NCBI GenBank assembly: GCA_910592205.1
Contig: CAJVPJ010000451.1
Location: 1 to 24,799, forward strand
Source: Paraglomus occultum
Taxonomy: Eukaryota; Glomeromycota; Glomeromycetes; Paraglomerales; Paraglomeraceae
Length of the DNA: 24,799 bases
Direction of reading: 5' to 3'
Shown: positions 11,872 to 21,600 of the stretch, piece by piece
Numbering within the stretch: position 1 is the first letter of the stretch
Layout: every line of letters starts with the position of its first letter
The notes under the pieces: model-generated
The model's input: the letters and a program-made list of their open reading frames with translations, nothing else
The model's database searches: none
Told to the model about the DNA's origin: nothing
Made by a program: the position numbers and the translations under genes

Positions 11872-13127
11872 TTAAGTAATCGAAGATATTCGTTCTCGTA
11901 ACCCCCCCCCCTTCATAATATTTTTTGTAAAGTCTTTGGAATGCGTTTTCAATCAGCAAAGGGTTAGTGAACCCGCCAACTAATTAGTTCTTATCCATAC
12001 TGATACTATGATGGTAGACTGTTATTTTAATTATTCGAACGAGGAAAGCTAATATTTTTTCTCTTGTAATTAATTTATTGAAATTGTTGAGATTTTCCTT
12101 ATTGTATTTATACGCACTTACTTTCTTTTGGATAAAATGAACAATCAAAGAACATTAAAAGTCCAAATTAAAACAAATGTACTGGTTTCATTGTCTCGGA
12201 AGGAGAATGGTAAGGGCAAGAGTAATTACATCTGAGCGTGTTTTAATAATGTGAGCTTGACCCAGTCAGAATTTATTAATCAGTTTTGTGAGTTACAGTA
12301 TGTGTATTGTTGGAAGGCTGTCTTGGATTATCAATATTCAGCCTTGCTTGTGGCGAATACATTATTATCGAAATGGATACTAGTTATGGAAAAACGACAA
12401 ATTCTCAATAATAAACCAGATATCAATAATTTTGAAATTCCCCAATTCTAACGAAAAGGAACTATATAGAACCAGAAAGTGCTTTAAAAGGAAAGCAAGG
12501 ATGAAACGGAGTTAGGTGCTGCCAAACAACTGCCTAAGCGACTTGCAACGCGTCTTGGACCAAGATCGACTTGTTATTCAGGAAATACGCTCAATGAATC
12601 CTTAATTCTGAATTACTTGCATTTACTCAGCTATCTGCATCGATGGGAACTGCCGTACCTGCAGACTACGTAGAAGTTGTCACGGTTTAACAGATTATGT
12701 TACGTCCGTGTTTTTCTCGGACAGCTGATTCGATTTGGTGGAATTGTTATTATCCCTTATCAAGAGGATTTTCATTTTAAACATATTCCAATGACTTCAA
12801 GTGTAAAGGGATTTTATAAGAATACAGTGCCAACCAATACAAAAGTTTATGTGTGCTGAATAAAGACCCTCAAAACTCCAATACAAAAGTTTACCAGTAA
12901 TTAAAAGGCTAAATTTGAATTTTCACGAGCTGCTTCTTATACTATTCATTTCCACCTTCCTTACATAACTATTATGAATTAGGATTAGAAAAATTGGAAG
13001 GAGAAAAAGATTTAATCTAAATGTTGGATACATGCATTCTTTAATAGTTACGTCTTCATTATTTTCGTTTCTTTAACCAAATTAATGCGAGCATAAATAA
13101 AATAAAAATAAGAAGAAACAAAAGACG
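11872..13127. other. Intergenic region downstream of the adenylate cyclase
   Basis: Presumed 3' untranslated region and spacer. It contains a 10-base C run (11902-11911). Frames at 12251-12451 and about 12490-12670 stay open for 46-66 codons but start without a convincing ATG and match nothing I recognise. A short stretch at about 12690-12800 resembles part of a complex I subunit (separate entry). No terminator or tRNA is seen. Confidence 0.6.
12690..12800 (+). pseudogene. Possible scrap of a complex I 39-kDa (NDUFA9-like) subunit
   Basis: The frame reads FLGQLIRFGGIVIIPYQEDF followed by HFKHIPM. The NDUFA9 family has, at its Rossmann start, an FLGRY... segment, then a VIIPYR-D-...-HL... segment of similar spacing. 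Only about 30 residues fit, a few residues between FLG and the Gly are missing, no nucleotide-binding GxxGFLG start is intact, and the sequence after it does not continue the family. This could be a decayed retro- or DNA-copied fragment or a chance likeness. Confidence 0.25.
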
Positions 13128-13664
13128 TTAGACTCGATGAAGTTGATGAAATCCTGCTCGGTCCAGTAACTTTCCATACAATAGGTACCTCCTCCAATCT
13201 TCAGATCTAACCCTCATCTCACCCTATAAATAAACAAAAATTTTATTATTCTACATCCTTTATATTTATAATTGTAGGGAAAACGGAACAATATTTACCT
13301 TACATTGCCCTATTATTGTATGTTCTCTAAACCCCCCCCCCCCAAGAAATCAATTCCTCCGTCACCAGGTTCATGTCTATTTAGAAATTAGAGAGTATGT
13401 ATTATTATTATCGAGATATATTATCCGGTAGTCACGGCAACCTTTTTGGTAACGAAGAAGACGTTCACAGTATAAGCTGTGGAAACGAAGCGCTTTCAAT
13501 TCTCCGATTTACACCTAGTGGCAGCATCCCTTCAAATACATAACAACACATCAAATACGCAATGAAAAACTCACCTAGGTTGACGGAGTTCGACACCCAA
13601 CTCTCTCAAAGTATTTTTAATAATATGTTTCAAATTCTCGTCCTCGTTCGACGTAACTTGTCAT
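13128..13664 (-). pseudogene. Broken Mrr-like (PD-(D/E)XK) nuclease gene
   Basis: Three exon-like pieces lie in order on the minus strand: 13664-13575, 13376-13299 and 13223-13128. Splice sites are good (GTGAGT...ATAG, GTAAAT...TTATAG) and the introns are 198 and 75 nt. The first piece reads YVERGREFE in one frame and HIIKNTLRELGVELRQP in another. The second reads GDGGIDFLG in one frame and, after a 12-base G run on the coding strand, FREHTIIGQCK in another. G(D)GGID followed by QxK about 15 residues later is the active-site pattern of Mrr-type nucleases (also of the mitochondrial RRG7 family). The last piece ends after about 32 codons, short of the usual domain. Two frame breaks plus a short C-terminus point to a pseudogene; miscounted bases in the homopolymer could explain one break. 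Family call is fairly firm, functional state is not. Confidence 0.55.
13332..13343. repeat. 12-bp poly-C run inside the Mrr-like remnant
   Basis: On the coding strand this is a G run directly after the GGIDFL codons. A run of 10 or 13 would keep the QCK motif in frame; the 12 present does not. It is therefore the site of one of the two frame breaks of the nuclease remnant. Confidence 0.9.
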
Positions 13665-14307
13665 CTTGATTATTTAATAGATGAAAATTTATTAATATGA
13701 AGGATCGAAGCAATAGAATATTGATGCGTAAAATCATTACCTTAGATGTATGATAAGCTGAACTGATAAGAGAAATAAAGAGAGACGAGAGCGAGAAATG
13801 GAGAATGAGAAAGAGAAAAGTCAGATAGATCCATCTTGACGAACGTTCGTTATTACAATCCTCCACCAGCGTCCCGACTCCATGTTCTTCCCAGTATTTT
13901 CGGAGAATCCGCGACCGCGTTACTTTCTCGACGCGTTCGTTTTTTAGAAATATTAAATTTTTTTAATGGTATGGCCGTGAATCTGTTCGAGGGGAGGGAG
14001 TTGATTTTGTATTATGTCGATGTACCGAGTGAATTGTCGTTAAGCAAGTAAGAGCATGTTCCATGGGCAGGATACACCGCATTCGTTTGTAATACATCGC
14101 CAGAGGTTCAGTGCGGCTGTATTTATAAGTTTGGGATTGAACTTGTTCAGTAAAGTACAAATATAAAATTTCGTTACGTCACCTTACGTGGGAAAAAAAG
14201 TTCGAATCACGTGAAAATGTTCGGCATAACAGCAACAAACTAAACGCGTCTTATTGTCACTATTACTATAATAATAACGGTTACGAATTGATTTGTATTA
14301 CTTAATA

Positions 14308-14515
14308 TAGTGAGCCTGCAATAGCGGACCACCGATCATTCTCCCATCATGTCTACGAAACGCGATTTCAGCCACAACAAAACGTGAAATTTGCCAGAAA
14401 CTTTCAATACAAAATTCACTTAAACAAAGATCTTGCTATTGAGTATAATATATCTGAACAAGCTATCTCAGATATTTGACGACAACGAGATAAATTTTAA
14501 GGAAAGAATAGACAT
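14308..14515 (+). mobile_element. pogo/Tigger-like transposon end with transposase N-terminus remnant
   Basis: A TIR-like end (TAGTGAGCCTGCAATAGCGG at 14308-14327, then ACCA) is followed by coding remnants in shifting frames. TTKREICQKLS is read from about 14376, and NKDLAIEYNISEQAISDI from about 14424, followed by a stop and RQRDKF. This is the wording of the CENP-B/pogo N-terminal helix-turn-helix ('k-dLA-ey-Is-stIsdIl'). At least one frameshift and a stop lie inside, so it cannot make an active transposase. The 11-bp inverse match ATAGCGGACCA (14321-14331) recurs as TGGTCCGCTAT at 15104-15114, a possible other end. Confidence 0.6.
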
Positions 14516-14553
14516 TCATGCATCAAATAAAAAAATATATAGTCAAAATTAAA

Positions 14554-14649
14554 TACAGTCAGGCCTCGATAAGCCGGCCGCATAATTTATATTGTTTAGA
14601 GTACTCGATAATATAAATTATGCGGCCGGCTTATCGAGGCCTGACTGTA
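14554..14649. mobile_element. Perfect foldback MITE with TA target duplication
   Basis: Arms 14554-14593 and 14610-14649 are exact reverse complements over 40 bp, including the flanking TA on each side, with a 16-nt loop between them. The ends are TA-CAGTCAGGCC and GGCCTGACTG-TA, and the body contains CTCGATAAGCCGGCCG. CAGT termini and TA duplication fit the pogo/Tigger group of Tc1-mariner elements. There is no coding capacity, so it needs a transposase in trans. The arms have no mismatch, which suggests a recent insertion. Confidence 0.85.
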
Positions 14650-14681
14650 CCACTTTGTTAATACTACCAATTATTGCTTAC

Positions 14682-14891
14682 CTCTGAAATAAATAATTCC
14701 GGCGTTTCATCAAAATTCTTAAACCGTTTGAGTACAACAGTCTGCGGCATATACTCTTTTCCTTTATATTTAGCAGTATAAACTGTTCCGTAACCACAGC
14801 TCCAATCTGTTTAATGTCACCAAAGTCAGAATGTTGAATATACTCTACATACTCATGGTTTCGTATAAACCTGTCCAATACTGCATGTATC
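14682..14891 (-). pseudogene. Frameshifted exon of a protein kinase (N-lobe)
   Basis: Reading on the minus strand from about 14891, one frame gives VLDRFIRNHEYVEYIQHSDF then GDIKQIG. A frame shifted by one base then gives SCGYGTVYTAKYKG and QTVVLKRFKNFDE, ending at a good donor (GAG then GTAAGC, exon end 14682). This is the start of a kinase domain: Gly-rich loop GxCGYGTVY and the VAIK-like lysine in VVLK. The preceding 'I..SDF.DIK.IG' run is typical of the tyrosine-kinase-like proteins expanded in Glomeromycotina. The break is near 14803. No exon with catalytic-loop or DFG motifs is seen downstream, where the foldback MITE and transposase remnant lie instead, so this is a fragment. Confidence 0.6.
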
Positions 14892-15001
14892 CTAAATTCT
14901 AACCCGAATTCCCACTAAAAATTATCCCCCAAAAAATTTTACAATTTTCATACTAAAATAGAAAAATTTCGTTTTAATCCGATTTCGTTTTAATCTGTCA
15001 C

Positions 15002-15003
<2 letters not shown>

Positions 15004-15052
<49 letters not shown>
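15004..15052. repeat. (TTA)n microsatellite
   Basis: About 16 uninterrupted TTA/TAT units. It lies in the decayed intergenic block, between the kinase fragment and the possible right end of the pogo-like element. Confidence 0.95.
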
Positions 15053-15053
<1 letters not shown>

Positions 15054-15103
15054 AACTCCGTAATAACGGGAGAAATCACTATCAAAATTTTGTTCTGGAA
15101 TAT

Positions 15104-15128
15104 TGGTCCGCTATAATGAGGGAACCGG
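15104..15128. repeat. Possible right end of a pogo/Tigger-like element
   Basis: TGGTCCGCTAT (15104-15114) is the exact reverse complement of ATAGCGGACCA at 14321-14331, followed by AATGAGGGAACCGG. The wording ('tatagcggacc', 'ggaacc') is that of Tigger-type terminal repeats. The outermost bases do not give a clear CAGTG end, so pairing with the left end is tentative. Confidence 0.35.
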
Positions 15129-15402
15129 TTCAACGGGGTCGGCTACATTGTATGTGCTCGTTAAAAGTAAAACTTTTAGTATTTTCGTGTTTATGGACAG
15201 GTTTTGTATAACCATATTGACGAATTGCTTTCCGCTAGCCCGAATTCTGTATAACAAGTGATTATTACAACTACGGTTGCTAAAGAATGAGAACAACAAA
15301 ACCCGTGCGTGGTTAACATGTTGCGAAAAAATCAATTGAAAACTCATATCTTACACACAACAGCGAAAGTGTTATGAACTTGTTTTAATTTTTTCCAAGG
15401 TA

Positions 15403-15433
15403 ACGTCACGGCACGTCATGGCACGTCACGTCA
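15403..15433. promoter_or_regulatory. Cluster of four ACGTCA motifs
   Basis: ACGTCA occurs at 15403-15408, 15413-15418, 15423-15428 and 15428-15433, so the starts are spaced 10, 10 and 5 bp. ACGTCA is the half-site of CRE/ATF-type bZIP factors. The cluster lies about 240 bp beyond the stop codon of the hybrid kinase and 3.5 kb beyond that of the cyclase, not in an obvious promoter. It may be a short tandem repeat without function. Confidence 0.35.
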
Positions 15434-15672
15434 CTCGAAATCATCATATACGTGGTATCAGTATGGCATCCATTCTTAAATTACCATAATGTTTAAATCG
15501 ACGCAATACAATATAATACAAATTCGCGTGTAACGTAAAGCATAAATATACCGAACTATTATAGTCGGCGTGTGTATGATTCCAAATCTTACATAATAAT
15601 ATATGGTGCAGAAAAGAGTCATGCGCCTACTTAGAATACAATCCGTAACATTAATATGCATATTCGGCAAGT

Positions 15673-18600
15673 TTAATTGTCGCCCAACCACTCATTCAGC
15701 TTCTCCCTCAGTTGTTTTATCTTGAGTGGTTTGGTTAGATAGTCATTCATACCGGCCTCTAGACATTGTTCGCGCGTCTCTGCTATTGCGGATGCAGTCA
15801 ACGCAACGATTGGAAGCGTCCGAAGTTCCGGATTTAACGACCTAATTGCTCGTGTTGCTTCAAACCCCGACATTACAGGCTAAATTATTATTTTTTTTTG
15901 GAATACCCGAGCACGAATAAGAAATTGGTTAATATATCTCTAACGTTAACAAATATCGACAACACACGGTCAACGCATACCATTGCGCAATCCATCAAAA
16001 TCAACGATATTCTCAGTTTGGACTCTAACGACTGGGAATTATCCATGCTACTAGTTTGGATATCGGATGCCGAGGAAGATAAGCTCTTTTCATACTGTGT
16101 CCGTACCAAGTCAACAGCTTCCTTGCCGTTTTCTGCCGTTAAATAATGGTACCCTAATTTATCCAGCTGTGCTTTGACAATCTAAGAAAATAATAATATA
16201 ACAGCTTAATTCATTAACATTCTTACTGAATAACAGGCATTTTTTGGTAACTTACTTTTTGATTGATCGCATTATCGTCCTAATATTTATAATGAACTGG
16301 TTAGATAATTATTAAACGTTACTAATTGTAGGTAAACTTCAAATCGCTTACCACACAGAGGATACATTTGGGTGCTCTTTCAATTCTGCTCAACTTGCTC
16401 GCTTTTTCTTCATTACCGGATTGATCCTTCAGTTCGCTAGACGCCGATCTCTTCATTGGAACAAGTGCGGTTTTAGACTTGGCTTCGCTCTCCTCTAAAG
16501 ATGGCAGAACGCCTCGAACTATAACTGGTTCGTTTCTATCTCTTTTCGTTGGATAACAGACTGTAGGTCGATTATGATTATAGAATTGACTGTATGCTGA
16601 CAAATTATTTATTTCCGGTTCCTTGTAGTTCTCATCTCCGGGCTTCACCAAAAACATGCCAAAATTAGAAATACACTCCATCATACGCTTATGCATTACT
16701 GGTTTGCTAATAGCCACAACATCCGCTCCTATTCTCTCGATCATACGTTTCCCAAGTGCGTAACCTTCGATTGACCAAAATACCATCAATACAATCGTCA
16801 ACCCATTTCCACAAATACGCTTAAGCTCCTTGGCCGCATTCTCAACGTCTTTAGCATTACTATTGCTCACGCTCAAAAATGCCAAATCGCATATAGGACC
16901 GTCATGTTTCTTATTGTACTCTCTGGCTGCTTCGACTGCGCTTGTATGATCTGCATAGGCATATACTTTTTTGACACTTCCCTCAATCAACATCGCGTAA
17001 GCTGATCTTGCCGCCTCCACAGGATCAATTATAAGGACATTTTCAGCCTGTTTTGGTTGACCTTGTAAATTTGTATCATCATTTCCGGATGGTAGCTTTG
17101 GTATTGACGGTAAAGATATATTCCCAATATTCCACGTAAACCAGAATTTACTTCCTTTACCAACTTCACTGTCAACACCGATTTCACCACCGTTTAGCTC
17201 AACTAGACTTTTGCATAGCGAGAGACCTAAGCCTGTTCCATCTCGGCCGCGAGTCATTGAAGCATCTCCTTGTGAAAAGTTCTCCCAAATGTGATGAATC
17301 GACGCTGGGTCAATGCTAGATTAACTGGACAATGAGTCGCAAGAAGAAGAAGAATGAAAGAGGAAGCATGAAATATAAAGTAGTATCTTACCCGGCACCG
17401 GTATCAGATATTTCTACACACAAAAGTTTGTTAATATCAGACTCATCATCTATTGCCATATCTTCGCTGTTTTTTATTGATAGCTTTATCACAATTTCAC
17501 CATTATCTGTGAATTTGATCCTGATAAATTTAATAATCGTTAGAACCGAGTCACGTAAGCAAACTACTGCCATAACTGAAAAATAGCATTCTTACGCGTT
17601 AGATAACAGATTCATTATCACTTGTTGCAGTCTCTCCGGATCCGTCTTTACATATCTCGAAAGAGTCTCCGGGTCATATAGAACGACCAATTCAAGCTCC
17701 TTTGCGCCAACACGCTCACCAAACAATGTCACAGTCTTTTCTACGAGCGCCCATAAATCAAAGACGCGGTTTATCAATGTAAGCTTATGCGCATCCAATT
17801 TGGCCGCATCTAGGATATCATTTACCACGGATATAACAACGTCAGATGCGCGGGACATTACTTCAACCATATCTCGCTGTTCGGTTGTCAGTTGTGTTCC
17901 TTCAAAGGCAGAAAGTGCTCCAGTAATTGCTCCCAATAAATTACGAAGTTCTGTTGAATTATTAAACCGAAAAAGAAATTATTACTACCATGACAACAGG
18001 AGCGTAGAAATAACAAGAAAAATCTTTCGTACCGTGAGATGTATTGGCTAATATTTGACTCTTTGCTCTATTTGTCTCTCTCATGGCCTTCACTTGTGCC
18101 TCACGTTTTAATTTTTCTTCGACGAGGACGGCATGACCGATGGCTAAACTTAATTGGTTTGAAACCTGATGCAAGAAATTCGTCTCCGACTCTGTCCAAC
18201 TATGATACGGTTGTCGGTATGCGATTATCCATCCCCACGGTGATGATTTCAGATAAATAGCTGCGCTGAGAAAGGACACGCGTTTCTTGAGAATTTTTGA
18301 TTCGCAATCTGTACAAATTTTTATATCACCCGACAACGAATCTGGTGCCAAATGTCCATCGCAGTGATGAATGGGAGGTTCTGCCGAAAAAGAATCCATG
18401 GCCGTTTTTGTTGGCAGCTCTTTGCTAATGTCCGTCGTATAGTCCCTAGCGTTTATACCACTAAATTTACACCCAACAATATTCTCTGCTTCAATTGTGA
18501 AAGGTAGTGAAGCAGCCATCACTTTGCAGTCAATATTATTCTCTTGTTCAAAAATACCCTGCACTATCAGTAAAGACTCGCATAATAAAACCTTTTTTAT

Positions 18601-21600
18601 TTCCGAGATGGCAGTATCGAGCGTTTCTTGTATTCCAAAGCCAGAACGAATTTTGTTGCTGATTGCAAACAATAACTGCTTAATTTCAACTTGATGATGT
18701 TGTTCTGCAACCAGTCGGCGACGGACGTGAGAAAGTTTGAGAGTCACATGAATGCGAGCCATAAGTTCACGAGCGTTGAACGGTTTAACGATGTAATCGT
18801 CCGCACCCTTTTCCAATCCTACAAATACAGATAGACAGTTAAAAAACACGTTAAGAAAGAAATGTTGACATACGAAACATTACCTTCTATGCTGGCTTCT
18901 CCTGCTCGAGCCGATAATAAAATTACAGGAATCGTCTGTGTTGTTGGATTGCTACGTAATGCTTTGAGCAGTTCAAAGCCGTCCATATTAGGCATCATAA
19001 CATCTATTTAAAAACGACGAAAGGGATTCTTTAATATAACATTCGGTGATCCACCCAAAGTAAATCAACTTGGAATCTCACCACTCAGAATCAGGTCAGG
19101 CAGCCGTTGTGAATTCTTTACAATTTTAAGAGCTTCACAACCATCAGCAGCGGAAACGCAATCAAACTGCTTCTTGATCAAGGTGTTCAAATAGTTTCTA
19201 ATAACATTATTAAAAAATGATTTCACGAGTTAATATAAAAATGACGTTGAACAAAAAAATTAGTATACACTTGCTTATACCTCATGTCTGCATTATCATC
19301 GACGACAAGAATATATTTTCTTGTACTGTCAAAATCGATATAACTAGGCTCCATATGCAAGGCTGACCACCCATCTGATACTGGTGAGGATGTAAAAGAT
19401 AAACTGTCACTGTCCGTTTGCGTCGAGCTAATTTGATCACGTTCATCAGGCTTTGAATTAGACTCTTCCTCCTCCTTGTGTGCTTTCTGCGTGCGCTTAT
19501 GCAAATACAGGCTTGTATCCGAATGAATTTGGTTTTCATATTCTGTACCAAATTCACATATATCTTTTTTGCTTCCAAAATAAACTTGCTGTTGAGGAAG
19601 ATGGTAAAATCCGGCGGGAATCCAAATACGAAAAGTAGTGCCAACGTTCACTTGGGATGTGACGTAGATTTCTCCATCGTGTCGCTCGACGAGTTCTTTA
19701 ACGAGAGCGAGACCAATTCCGGTACCTTCATTGCCGTGTGATGGCTGTGACTCGACGCGGTAAAAGCGTTGAAAAATATTTGGAAGATGTTCTTCCGGTA
19801 TTCCAACACCTGAAAATAGTCCGGACAGTATATTAGCGCGTGATTACATCTTTGATATTACATAATACTACTTGACATTACCTGTGTCGGACACTTCAAG
19901 AATCACGCCTGGTCTCTCCCCTTTTTTCTCTGTAAGCAAGCGAACAGTTACGCCACCAGTCCATGTGTGTTTAAACGCGTTCGAACCTAAAAAAAAACGA
20001 CAAATTGGTTGGAAAATAACATAAAACGTACAATACCAGGTTTGTTGGATTTGTGTAAACGCTTACATAGATTAAACAAAATCTTTTCGTACATCTCCTG
20101 ATCTAAAAATACTTTCTGAGTCAATTGACGGAAAAGTTCTTCATCGCTGGGGATATCAAGCTTATAATCTAGACCAAGCGCTTTCGCCATACTCTCGAAA
20201 CTAGCTGCCAATTCTATTGTTAACTTTGCAATATTCGTTTCGCAAAACCATGCGTGAAGTCGGCTTTCCTCTATGTGAGCGAACTGAATTCACGACACAT
20301 GTTAAAACTCTATGCGATCCGAAAGCTTGATGTAACATAGAAATTTCTGTTACTTGCCTGAAACAAGTTGTTTATTAAATTAAGTAATCTTCGGTTATTG
20401 GTCTGAATTAATTTGAGATTGCCTAATATTGGAGAGTTTTTAGGACATAGCTCCATTGCTTCTTCCAAAGGTGAAAGCATAAGAGTCAACGGACCTACAC
20501 AAAAGTTGCAAAATCATATGTAAAGGTAATGATACGGATCCAGTCAATGAATAATATGAATGGACATACTTCGTAATTCGTGACTGACATTTTGGAAAAA
20601 GACAATCTTCTGTCTGTCCAATTCGGCCAACATGTTTCTTTGTCTTCGTTCTTCTTCCCGCGATCGAGCTTTCGTAAAAGTGGAACTCACGCGGTTAATG
20701 ACAAGCTACATCGAACAGAATGGTGTTGTCAATAAAAATTTTAAAAATAACATCGTGATATGTCACAATGACCATACCTGGAGAAATTCTTTGTACTCTT
20801 TATCGAATGCTCTGTGTTTATCGATACCACAGATCATTACGGCTGTTAACAAGTCTTTCCCGTTAGATATTGAAGTCACCGGGCATAGAACAGCCAATGA
20901 GTCATCCGGTAATCGTATAATTACGTTGTGACCACGGTGTATTACGCGTTCTATTGGCCATGGAGCAGCAGTGGTTGAATACATGTCCAGATGCTCAATG
21001 TTTTCCTCAGATTTAGGAATGGGTATTACATCAGGTGTATTTAATAAATGGCCTGGTATGTTTCTACTGGATTGTCCATGTATATACATATATTCTTCAT
21101 TTCCATCAGTTCTTTTGACAGCAATTAGATTATTATCGAACGTCGTGGCTTCTAATCGCACTCTTTTCGGTTCGTTTTCGAATCCACTTTCTTGATTCTC
21201 CACAACATAAAATATAGCATATGGTATATCGACATTATTTTTGAGGATTTTAGTAATAATGTGACATGTACTTTCAACTGACGTCGTGCCTGTATTAGGA
21301 TGAACACTTAAATTAGCATTCGTCGTTTGAATTGATAACGCTCCATAATAATATATCAAAATAGTTGCCTTGGGTTCCGTTCGCCAAATCCCTGATCGTT
21401 TTTAGTCGTCTAGTCATTAGTACCGTACTTGTTGACTCTGGAACGATATTGATCAATCCTGCTACTTTACCGTCCTCTGCAAATATTGGACTAAGAGACA
21501 TAACGGTGTATATTTCTTCTAAGTAACCCGCTCGTATAATACGCGTACAGATATCTGGTATAAGTTGGCCATTTCCTGCAAGAGCTCTATAATACAGACA

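Noticed and set aside
12620-12690. Frame reading SMGTAVPADYVEVVTV before a stop, like a protein C-terminus
   Set aside because: Too short, no known family match, and the frame is closed by a stop shortly upstream.
13836-14051. Plus-strand 71-codon frame beginning MTNVRYYNPPP
   Set aside because: No recognisable domain, no splice partners, and adjacent to the minus-strand nuclease remnant.
14201-14215. GTTCGAATC, a tRNA T-loop-like string
   Set aside because: No matching T-stem, anticodon arm or acceptor stem around it.
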